Source: Lingula anatina (Eukaryota > Brachiopoda > Lingulata > Lingulida > Lingulidae). Taken from it: a DNA stretch of 60,000 nucleotides. The notes beneath the pieces are model-generated. The model worked only from the letters and a program-made list of their open reading frames with translations, ran no database searches and was not told the DNA's origin. Shown piece by piece: positions 34,461-46,900 of this stretch (position 1 is the stretch's first letter; each line of letters opens with the position of its first letter). Where the stretch lies: NCBI RefSeq assembly GCF_001039355.2, contig NW_019774291.1, positions 439,276-499,275 on the forward strand. The letters run 5' to 3'. Position numbers and translations under genes: made by a program.

Positions 34461-37198
34461 AAAACCTACATCAAAGCAGTCTGTATTTTGCATTTTCTTA
34501 ATTTTCTGGCAAAAATCATCCTTACAGAAAAAAGAAATACTTTTTAAAAAATTACATAATAGTTTAAAACAGTAATATTAAAGTTTTAAACATTTGCTCC
34601 ATACTTTTAATATACTTAGCAGTCTTTGTACTTGACGAGATAACTTTTAAAACATACAGTATATCTGAATACACATTTTAAAAAATCTGACGTAAAATTT
34701 CTCACCTTTTGAAGCACTTTATTAATCTCCTTTTGAAGCACTTCATCTTTTTTCTCACATTTAGCTGAGCATGTATTTACCACAATTAATAGGATCTTGA
34801 AAGTGTACAATGGCACGTTTCCTGCATGGTTTTCAGGATTTGTCACTGATGCATAGATGCACTTTCAGCACATTCACATACTTTTAGACATTCTCTAATG
34901 CTAAAATAATGAGGTTTGTAATGATCCAGCAGTGTTCTTAGACAAGACCATTTGCCAGCATTTCATCTCAGCCTCCATAATGAGCCAACAGTAGGTCATT
35001 GAAGAAATTAATTGGACTATTATACACCTTATAATTGTCAATGTATATAATAATATAGATATAACCTGCATAATCTCCATTGCGACTCAGCAGTATTTTT
35101 GAGACAATGCATACAGAGGTTGAACATTGTGTCTTATTCAACCTTCAAATGTATACTACTCAGCAGCAACACACATGAAGAAATGCAGTTGGCAACTGTC
35201 AATTTTTTTCTGTGATTGCTGTTCTAAGAGGAATTTCATGAACATTAATTTGCAGTGTGTGGCTGTCAACAACAATCAACTGAAGCCACTGGAGTGCTTT
35301 TATGGCCAGGTTCTGTAAGGATAGCAACAGCTAAAAAACACGGCGCCCTGGAGTTAAAAGTGCCTGTCCTCGCTTGCTTTTGTTAATAAACCATTAGAAA
35401 ACCTGTTCATCATACTTCATACATGTTGTAGGAGAAGTGCTGTGGGTTTCCAGATAAATGAATATTCCGAAAGTCCTCTGGAAAAGGAGAAAAGTCTAAT
35501 GTTAAGAAAAATTGACTTGGTATCTCTCATTTCTTCAAATTTAAAATATAAAAGTCTATCATTTTGACAGCAGTGTACTTTGATGACAAGATAAACATTA
35601 CTGGCTTCTGTTAGCATTTTAACAAATAGGAAAATGGTGATAAAGTTGTAGTCATGAACTTTTAACATACCTTGTAAGCCAAAAGGCAAGTCATCTTCAA
35701 ACTCCATCTGGGTCTTAGATCTCTCCAACAGCTCTGGGTCATACTGATCCACAGCAAAATTGAAGGACAGAGCTGAAAGTAGACAAACACACTTAAGTAG
35801 GAAATCTATTACGACTGAAAAATATATAATGTAATAAATTTCATATCAAATTGTTATATGTGACCAACTGCCTAAATGTGAAAATATAACATTTTAAGAT
35901 TTGCCACATATTGAAATGTGGATTATATAAATGTGCAAACAGACACCACTGTCAGTAAACTTCAGTTTCTAAAGAAAGGTGTCTTCAGTAGGCTGCATAT
36001 TTAATAATGTGAGGACAGACGGACTCTTGGCATTTCAGTGTCATCCACAGCCAGAGATGGCTAATTTACAAGAAGTTTCAGACTACTGTGTCATTTTGAA
36101 AAACCTCTGGATAACTGTAAGGAAATACTACATTGTTTTCTTTTTCCTAGAGTCTTTCACTTCTTAATGGATATTTACTTAAGGATCTATGGCTGTACAA
36201 AAAAAAAAAAACAAAAACAAATATACAGACATTTGTCCTAATGTAAAAAGTTATACAGGATTACTGTAAATTCCTACCAATAAACATATAGTAAATCTTG
36301 AGAAAATTCTGTTTGGAAAAAAAGCAAAGCATTTAGGTACTTTCTCCTGGAAATAGACGCCATCATGGCAATTAAAACTTTCTGATCACCATGAAGTAGA
36401 CGGCTTAACATGTATTCTCTATTAACTGAACAGTGAGCGGATTAACTATGGGATTTGAAAGGCCACACAGGGTGAGACAACTGTAGAATTGCCAAGATTC
36501 TCAGTCACATACTCTTGGTAGTTGAATCTTAAAGATATTCTATACAGGATTTACCCACCAAAATGAATTTTCCTCTGTAGGGTGGTGGTGGTGGGGGAGG
36601 GGGGGGGGGGGAGTGGAGCAATTTTCTTCTGCTCATAAATCATTGCTCAACCCATTTTTACACTTCGATTCGATGTTTTATTCCATTTCTAATTCAATAA
36701 TTTAGTTTGATAGGACTGGCCAGTCATTTAGAATGCCATGTTGTTCATTGTACATTTTAGAAAGAACTATTGACACCAGGCACTTTGACCGGTTTTATAG
36801 TTTTAAGGTCTAAATTGGAAAAGAATGCAGGATACGTAGAGACAGAAAATATGACTCTGGGAATTTTTCAAATGCATGCAGTACACCTTTAAACATTTTA
36901 TTAAGGACATTTTTGGATGCGGATGCAGTTTTGCACACACTAACAACACAAACAAGCCAATGCAATAAATTTACCACAAGTTAAATTATTCAAGAACATG
37001 ATTAGCACTGTTTATACATGTACCATAAAGAGAATTGAAAGTGGAGCCACATGTGTACTTGAATGCTTTGTAAGGAATTATAAAGCTAATACCCGGGTCT
37101 TATACATGAATTGTACAGATTATTTCCATTTTGAAATTCATTCTCATATATTATTTATCAAACTGCTATTTCACACAATTAAATAAAAATATCCAAAC
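34461..37198. repeat. 2.7 kb tandem duplication, copy 1 (distal)
   Basis: Nearly identical to 37220-39952 over its whole length, with scattered substitutions and small indels. It is bounded by single N bases at 34443 and 37199, and the unit start AAAACCTACATCAAAGCAG also appears just before the first N. It contains complete copies of the last two INVS exons. The sharp ends at Ns next to AAT repeats suggest either two haplotypes placed in series by the assembler or a recent true duplication. Confidence 0.95.
35410..35772 (-). other. INVS: Second copy of the last two INVS exons
   Basis: Exons 35772-35671 and 35477-35410 (TGA stop) duplicate 38525-38424 and 38230-38163. Splice borders are intact in both (acceptor TTTCAG here, TTACAG in the other). 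Over about 170 coding bases I see a single silent change (Leu TTG against CTG), so the encoded C-terminus, with VDQYDPELLERSK and FEDDLPFGLQ, is the same. Real alternative terminal exons or an assembly duplicate cannot be told apart here. Confidence 0.85.
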
Positions 37199-37219
37199 NT
37201 AATAATAATAATAAAAATT

Positions 37220-39952
37220 AAAACCTACATCAAAGCAGTCTGTATTTTGCATTTTCTTAATTTTCTGGCAAAAATCATCCTTACAGAAAAAAGAAATACT
37301 TTTTAAAAAATTACATAATAGTTTAAAACAGTAATATTAAAGTTTTAAACATTTGCTCCATACTTTTTATATACTTAGCAGTCTTTGTACTTGACAACTT
37401 TTAAAATATACAGTATATCTGAATACACATTTAAAAAAATCTGACGTAAAATTTCTCACCTTTTGAAGCACTTTATTAATCTCCTTTTGAAGCACTTCAT
37501 CTTTTTTCTCACATTTAGCTGAGCATGTATTTACCACAATTAATAGGATCTTGAAAGTGTACAATGGCACTTTTCCTGCATGGTTTCAGGATTTGTCACT
37601 GATGCATAGATGCACTTTCAACACATTCACATACTTTTAGACATTCTCTAATGCTAAAATAATGAGGTTTGTAATGATCCAGCAGTGTTCTTAGACAAGA
37701 CCATTTGCCAGCATTTCATCTCAGCCTCCATAATGAGCCAACAGTAGGTCATCAAAGAAATTAATTGGACTATTATACACCTTATAATTGTCAATGTATA
37801 TAATAATATAGATATAACCTGCATAATCTCCATCGTGACTCAGCAGTATTTTTGAGACAATGCATACAGAGGTTGAACATTGTGTCTTATTCAACCTTCA
37901 AATGTATATTACTCAGCAGCAACACACATGAAGAAATGCAGTTGGCAACTGTCAATTTTTTTCTGTGATTGCTGTTCCAAGAGGAATTTCATGAACATTA
38001 ATTTGCAGTGTGTGGCTGTCGACAACAATCAACTGAAGCCACTGGAGTGCTTTTATGTCCAGGTTCTGTAAGGATAGCAACAGCTAAAAAACATGGCGCC
38101 CTGGAGTTAAAAGTGCCTGTCCTCACTTGCTTTTGTTAATAAACCATTAGAAAACCTGTTCATCATACTTCATACATGTTGTAGGAGAAGTGCTGTGGGT
38201 TTCCAGATAAATGAATATTCCGAAAGTCCTCTGGAAAATCAGAAAAGTCTAATGTTAAGAAAAATTGACTTGGTATCTCTCATTTCTTCAACTTTATACT
38301 ATAAAAGTCTATCATTTTGACAGCAGCGTACTTTGATGACAAGATAAACATTACTTGCTTCTGTTAGCATTTTAACAAATAGGAAAATGGTGATAAAGTT
38401 GTAGTCATGAACTGTTAACATACCTTGTAAGCCAAAAGGCAAGTCATCTTCAAACTCCATCTGGGTCTTAGATCTCTCCAGCAGCTCTGGGTCATACTGA
38501 TCCACAGCAAAATTGAAGGACAGAGCTGTAAGTAGAAAAACACACTTAAGTAGAAAATCTATTGCGACTGAAAAATATATAATGTAATAAATTTCATATC
38601 AAATTGTTATATGTGACCAACTGCCTAAATGTGAAAATATAACATTTTAAGATTTGCCACGTATTGAAATGTGGATTATATAAATGTGCAAACAGACACC
38701 ACTGTCAGTAAACTTCAGTTTCTAAAGAAAGGTGTCTTCAGTAGGCTGCATATTTAATAATGTGAGGACAGACGGACTCTTGGCATTTCAGTGTCATCCA
38801 CAGCCAGAGATGGCTAATTTACAAGAAGTTTCAGACTACTGTGTCATTTTGAAAAACCTCTGGATAACTGTAAGGAAATACTACATTGTTTTCTTTTTCC
38901 TAGAGTCTTTCACTTCTTAATGGATATTTACATAAGGATCTATGGCTGTACAAAAACAAAACACAAAGATACAGACATTTGTCATAATGTAAAAAGTTAT
39001 ACAGGATTACTGTAAATTCCTACCAATAAACATCTAGTAAATCTTGAGAAAATTCTGTTTGGAAAAAAAGCAAAGCATTCAGGTACCTTCTCCTGGAAAT
39101 AGACGCCATCATGGCAATTAAAACTTTCTGATCACCATGAAGTAGACGGCTTAACATGTATTCTCTATTAACTGAACAGTGAGCGGATTAACTATGGGAT
39201 TTGAAAGGCCACACAGGGTGAGACAACTGTAGAATTGCCAAGATTCTCAGTCACATACTCTTGGTAGTTGAATCTTAAAGATATTCTATACAGGATTTAC
39301 CCACCAAAATTAATTTTCCTCTGTAGGGTGGTGGTGGTGGTGGTGGGGGATGGGGGGAGAGTGGAGCAATTTTCTTCTACTCATAAATCATTGCTCAACC
39401 CATTTTTACACTTCGATTCGATGTTTTATTCCATTTCTAATTCAATAATTTAGTTTGATAGGACTGGCCAGTCATTTAGAATGACATGTTGTTCATTGTA
39501 CATTTTAGAAAGAACTATTGACACCAGGTACTTTTACTTGACCGGTTTTATAGTTTTAAGGTCTAAATTGGAAAAGAATGCAGGATACGTAGAGACAGAA
39601 AATATGACTTAGGGAATTTTTTAAATGCATGCAGTACACCTTTAAACATCTTATTTAAGGACATTTTTAGATGCGGATGCAGTTTTGCACACACTAACAA
39701 CACAAACAAGCCAATGCAATAAATTTACCACAAGTTAAATTATTCAAGAACATGATTAGCACTGTTTATACATGTACCATAAAGAGAATTGAAAGTGGAG
39801 CCACGTGTGTACTCGAATGCTTTGTAAGGAATTTATAAAGCTAATACCCGTGTCTTATACATGAATTGTACAGATTATTTCCATTTTGAAATTCATTCTT
39901 ATATATTATTTATCAAACTGCTATTTCACACAATTAAATAAAAATATCCAAA
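37220..39952. repeat. 2.7 kb tandem duplication, copy 2 (proximal)
   Basis: Partner of 34461-37198. Differences include a G-rich tract of other composition (GGT-rich near 39328-39360 against a G homopolymer near 36597-36613) and single-base changes. It is continuous with the rest of INVS on its right side, so I use its exons for the INVS model. Confidence 0.95.
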
Positions 39953-40918
39953 TAACTAACAACAGCTTCTGAAGACAGACATTAGTCCCATAGGACAGGC
40001 TGTATAAAGAGAGGTAATGACACCCTTAGCCACTAACATAGTGTCAGAAAACAAAGATGGTATCAGGACATTCCGTTGCATTTCATATAATGTGACAATT
40101 TTTGGACCTTGATATGAAATAATACCTGTCAATATTGCATGGATTCTTATATATAAGTATACATTATAAAGTGTACTCGAGTAGTTTTAACAAAAGTATA
40201 GATATCTTCCTTCGTTTTTTTCGGCTGTTTAAGGTAAAAAGAAAAAAAGACTTCACTTGCGTATGTCAGCCTATTGAAGTACATGTTAAGTAAAGATACA
40301 CTGGTCATGAAGCACTTGTGACATCAAACCCTTTAATGAAATGACCACCAGTTTATACATGCACATGTTTTAGCTGTCAGGTGATCCAGGTGTAGACCTT
40401 AATGACAAAACCAATCATCTAGCATGTATATGGACCACCATATGATGCCTTACAGCAAATATCAACTGAAAGTGTTCAAGTGGAAAAAATTTCCTTTGGG
40501 GTCTTAAATGGTTTGACCCTGGCAGAAAGATTGAACAAGCTAACAGGCACATCAAAAAGGTGCTCATCGGCTTTTTCAGACAGACCACCCAAACAAGGTA
40601 CCATTATCCAATATTTGCTACAGGAGGCAATAAAACAGTACACCTATGTAAGAACTATCACTTCTCCTGGAGAAAAATGTTTAGATTATACCTCCTCCCA
40701 AANCGCAGGTGATGGCAATATGTACAGACACATCTGTGTCTGTACATAAAAAGTAAATGAAAAATAAATAAATAAATACGACATTTTATAAGTGAGACAC
40801 AGATAAAGGCCAGTGCTTACCTGCTGCTGATGGCATATACTTGAACCAAAGAGGTCTGACAGGTGCCTCCAACCTTGGAAACCACTGAACAGCCTCTATA
40901 TGCTCAGCTGAAAATGTA

Positions 40919-40970
<52 letters not shown>

Positions 40971-43900
40971 GGGAATTTATCACTGTAAGAACAAGTGATA
41001 AAAAGTTGTAGGTGTGACAAACAGCTTTGTGGTTAGGTAACATAGCAAAATTATCACTTATAAGTGATTCTCTGCCCACGAACCATGCACTGCTGTCGTC
41101 ATTGCAATTCTACAAGCCTAGTTTTACATCACACAATGCTGTGGATCAATCAACACCTCTTTCTGTCCTTATTTCTTTTTTTAAGATGAGGGGTCAATAA
41201 AATTCAGCAGGTGATAAGTTATTTAAGCATGATGAGATAGTGACGTCTGCAGGCTGTTTTCCATGTACTAATCTGTCAGGAAATAAATTGAGGGGAACCT
41301 ACTGTAAATTTGTTCCATCAACATCCGCTGTTTAGCTGCTACCACTTCTGGATCCCACATATGCAGCACACGTTTGCTCTTGCCGGTCAAGGATGTCAGT
41401 AACTTCTTTCTAAAAACAATTGGTTTATTCATAAAATGAATACCAAGGTTTTAAGTTGAAATTATAGGTGTTTTAATAGGAAAGAGCCATTTCCATTAAT
41501 CAAATGAGAAAGCTAAGTTAAAGGCTTCCTCAACCACTTAAGAAAATTGATGTGTCTTTAAGAAAATACAAAAAAAATGTTTCTGACTTGACAAAGTGTA
41601 TCGAGTGCAAAAAAAAAATATGTTCAGTGCTAAATTTGTTTTTAAGTTTTCACAAAGGAGCTGTCAATGAAACATTTTACTGAAAGAACAGATCAGTCAT
41701 CATTTAATTACACATTTCAAACTCACATATCTCTCAACCAAATAGAATAGAAGGATGAAAAAACTAAACCCTGGTAATAATTTTCATTATTCCCCATTGT
41801 CAAAAATATGTCATCTTCCCAAATCAAGTTCAGTGGACATGACACAGTTAAAAGTGCATCCCTATGAAGTTCTTTTATCTCTTCCCTTGTGCATATAGAG
41901 TTCTATAACAATCTTAATGTTAAATTGGGTTTTAGGTACATCAAAACTTTGAAATGACCACCAGTCAAAACTGTGCCCAATATTCTTTAAAAACTCAGCT
42001 CTTTCCTCATCATAATAACACAAGACTCAAACCTACCAAGATATTTCCATTCTATGCCCATTACATACAAGACAATTTACATCTGTAATCTGCAATGTGC
42101 ATTACTGCAGTGTCTCGCAGGAGAAATCAGCACATAAGTAAGGATTCCAACTGGAATCCACTTATATCCTGCATTTTCTCTTAATGTGGCTCTCCTAGCT
42201 CACTTAATAACAGCCAATCTTTCCCTTAATGCATCAGGAAATCTCTATCTGATCTATCCACTTACCTGTAAAATTTTCTCCATGCTAACTGAATTGTGAG
42301 AGCTGCAATTTGTCGCTTCCACTCCTCTTCACCAGCTTTTAACCTCTTAGACTTAATGGCATCTGCAGCACTCTTCATGACTCCTTTGAAGCGAAACACA
42401 TAACTGGAACAGAAATTTGTGATCAATTTAAATTTGCTTCGTGGTTTATTTTGGTAACAAAAGAAGAAGAAGCAAATAAACATCTTAACACAAATATTCT
42501 GCCATACTTTCTGGATTTCTTTATATTAAAATCATATGGGTACAGGTGGTAAAGTAAGGTTCCTTTACATAATACATTGAAAAAGAAGTTGGATACTGCA
42601 TGTACAATCAAAATAAATAAATAAACATTTTGCTTCTTACTGTTTCCAAGCTCTCTGAATTACTCTAGCAGCATGTTCTTTCCTTCTGAATTCTGAAAGT
42701 CTATCTCTTTCTTTAGAGACAATCTGTCTGTTTTGTTTATTTAGTAATAAAATTCTCTCCTCCTCTGATAACTGAGGCTCTCTTTTCCTAGAAGAAAAAT
42801 GAAAAGCATTATCTAGGTTTCAACAAGTTGCATTCCAGCATTCATAAATTAAGAGAAAAACAATTCCATAACCTTACTGGAAAAAAGCATTTTTTAAATG
42901 AACAATAATAACCCCACAACATCATTCTGTTTAACAGTTTTATGATGGTATCCATCCAAGATATATATAATACTAAACCTCCAAGTTATCTTCAACCACT
43001 GTAGAAAAAAAAAGCAAAAATTGCACTCGTTTTCAATCTGTGGATTTGAAAATCTTTAAATTCAATAGACAAGTACCTACGTTCTAATGCTGAAAATCAA
43101 AGGCTGAATGTGCTGTTTGCATTTTAAAATTGATTGGGCTGTTTGGATTTCATTGTGCTGCATACTAAATTGCCATTAAGAGTTTTGAAAAGGGTTTTAT
43201 TGATCTGTTCCCATGAAATCTTGCCTTTTCAAAACAATTTGACTGGATTCTTGAATATTTTTTGTAAAGTTAAGGGCTTCTGATGTATTAGGATTTGATT
43301 ATCAATGAGAAGAAAACCTACAAAATTTCATCTTTATGAAGAAGATTACACTTTCAATAATGAGAACATCAGATTATGCTACATAAGACAAGGCAATTAA
43401 ATGTCAATCACCTCTGAAAATACCAACAACATGCTAAGTCTACATTGATTTAACCATCTCTACCCCCAAAAGGTTTTGCTACACTTTATCAGATATCCAT
43501 GCAACATTCATAAAAATCAATTTTTCAAACATGCTTGAAATTAATATCCTTCATGCAGAAGTGGGCTGCAAATATTGTAAACTGAAACAACATGCAAAAC
43601 TAGAACTGCTTGAATTGATGTACACTGTTGGGAATAAGCAGGCACGTGTTCACTCAATCTAACAAGTCTTAAAACATTTGTTCAAATATCCCTTGAGGCT
43701 TACAATGGTAATTAATTGTAATGAAACAGTTGTTTTGCTTGCAAATTGTTATTTTAAGGCCACTTGAACCTATGACTTATGAAAAGTTTACTTAATATGC
43801 TACCTTTATTCTAAATGATCTTTACTTTGCTCTAGGTTTTGGGTGCTAAACCAAAAACATCTTCAGCCACTAGTTACATTTTGATGCACTTTTAAAAGTT

Positions 43901-46900
43901 TTTCTGGGCTTTAATCTATTAGTATTCTAACATAGTTATTCAAATAAAAATCTGGCTTCTGTGAGTCAAAGATTGGCACACGATCTCACCAGACAAATGA
44001 AACTTGTCAGTCATCAGTGCAAAATATTGGTATCTTTGACAGAATTCTTATTCCATCATGTTATCCTTAAAAGAAACCCTATGAACACTTAGCAGTCTAA
44101 TTTCCATTATACCTCAATCATTACTGCCATAACAGGAATATGGCACATTCGCCTTGGTGACAGAATTTCTACTGTAAAACAGTTGTGCTAAGACACCATA
44201 TCTCAATTATTTCAGAAGAATATTAATATCTTTTACTTGTGTACTTTAAAAAAGACCCAGGGACTGCACATTGGGAGTCTTGCCTATCCTCCTGAAGCTA
44301 AAGCAGAGCAAGTACTTTATATGGAACCCATGCGGTTTTTGAGTGCTTTGACTCCTTTTTTTAATGGCAGGGGGGAAGAGTGGACTTGTATGAATAAAAA
44401 TAGCCAAAATATAACTAAACAAAAGCATAATAGTCATACTCAAGTTTGAACTAAGATAGTAAAGAGATTTCAAATCTGTCCCTAAAAACATATTTAATAA
44501 TAAAATAGTTAATTAAAAATAACCATTAAGTCATGTAAAATGTAATCACACTATTACAACATAAACGGTAATTGCCATATTGCGTTGCATAAATACATTA
44601 AACAGAAACCATCAAGTAGAAACAAAGCTGGTACATAGGGAAATGAAAATGGTAGGTATAATGCATTAATGGAAGCAAGCACTGACAACATATCCTAAAA
44701 TCAATAGGCCCCTTCCTGGACCACCCCTCGCTTAGTTTCTAAGCTGGAGCTGGAGGCGAGAAGCCAATTAACATACGGAAATTAAACAAGAATGTTTGCG
44801 TGTGGATAGGGCACTCAACTGTGACTGTAAAAAAAAAAAAAAAAAAAGGATGACATTTTAATAATGTTCTCACAACAGTTCTCACAGGTCACAGGGAAGC
44901 AACATCAACAATTTTCAAGCAATGAGACAATAACACAGGGCCATTTTGACGAAACAAATACATCAGTTTCAATTAGAGAGAAATAAACTGTATTTAATAA
45001 GTTTCAAGTATTTTATTTGTAAATGGTAAACACCCAAAGCTTCTGTTCCAGAGGTGATTGATTTTCAGTCACTCAAACACTCATTCAGTTGCAAAAGCAA
45101 TCCATCAATGGGAACACTTAAATCAAGTTATCTGAGAAAAATTTACAAAAAAAAAGGGTTCTTCAAATAGTAATTTGATGTCTAATACTTTCAAATAACA
45201 TTTTTTTCAGGTAGGTACAAGATTTCCAATTTCTCAAATCCCATACCAGACAGAAATCATCCCTCTTGTCAGCTTAGTGTTGCCACACTGATTGTAATTC
45301 CAATCCTATGTGACATCTAGACATGACATCTAAACGTTATACATTGTGCCAAATGACACTTCTTTTCCACAGTGACATGTTAAATTACAAATCAATGTTC
45401 TATTCAACTGAAGTACATTACTCGTGGGTTTTTTTTATATACATACTGGAATGACTAATTTTTTTAAAGCGTGAGAGTGCATAATATGCAATTAATTATA
45501 TCAAATTATCCCTTTTTGGTAGATTATGGAAGTCAATTCCTTAAAGAGAGGGCACTGGTATGGCAGGCTAAGTTACTCTTAATTTCCATCTGTAAGAATC
45601 ACTGTAGAGAAATTTTATATTGTCTGCTGTCTAGGCACAATCGCATATGGAGTATTGTTTTGGTAAAGTGTAAGAAATAAGTACAAGGATACATTTTATG
45701 TTAAGGTCTCGTAATAAAAAGAACTAAAAACATTCCAATCAAGCAATCATTATTAAATAAAAAAAATTCTGAAACAAAACAAATCCTGCAACCTTGAAAC
45801 AAAGAAAAACCCAACCACTCAGACCTGCAAGAATTCTGCAGTCAATATGTCATCACTCATGCTAAAAAGTATTTAATTGTTTCCGTGCATAATTCAACCA
45901 CCCTAGTGCAATACCTAAAAGTTAGGTGACCACACATGACTTCTCACACTTGCCACTACCCACATTGTTAGTCATAAACCACTGCGTGAGTGTTAATAGT
46001 GACAATATGAAAACACCTGGTGGGGAAAAAAAAAACAAACATTCTTAGTAATAAGGCACTGATGGTGTGTTATTAAATAACAAATAAACACCAAGTTGTT
46101 CCATTTAGGAGCAATACCAACCCTGACGGCCCCATAATGTAGTTACATCCAACAATTAGTCCTGACGTCTGCTTCCAACCTTCAAATTAATGTGGAGTCA
46201 TGGGTCATTTCTCTTTGTCATATATGGCAAAAGTACACTGTACCAAATGCCTTAATTTGTTCTTGTGCGATGCATGTCACAGAACTTACTTACTTGGTAA
46301 TCTTTCATCATAAATGCAAGATTTTTTCCTTCAAATCTATTCATTTTGAAATAATAAGTACTATCTTATGTAAGGTGATGAATTGATACGTTTTTTACCT
46401 TTATCTTAAAAATATGTAACTGTCACATACATAAACATTCCCATGTGGACATACATATTTACAAAAAATGAATAACAATCACTCTTGATAGCATTACATA
46501 CTTGTCACTTACTTCACAATAACAAAATAACATGTCACATGCATTTGCCAAAACAATATTTCATATTCAGTTGTCAATATATTCATCACTTCTCCCTTTG
46601 GATACACTGGAAACTTGAAAGTGAAGATGCTTACCTTCTTGATGATTTACTGTGTCCTTCCCCTAATTCAGTTTTCCTCCTTTCTTCTACTTCTCTCTTG
46701 TTTCTTATGTCTTCTTTTCTTCGATATTCTTCTTCAGCACGTTTTCTGAAAGACACAATTACTCTGGTGAGAAAACATTGTTCATACAAATTTTCATTAA
46801 GGTATCCTTTTACATCATTTACACTGCAGTCAAAACAATTCCAAAATTAAAATAACAAAACACTTATTACACCATTTAACTCAAGTGTGACTGGATAAAA

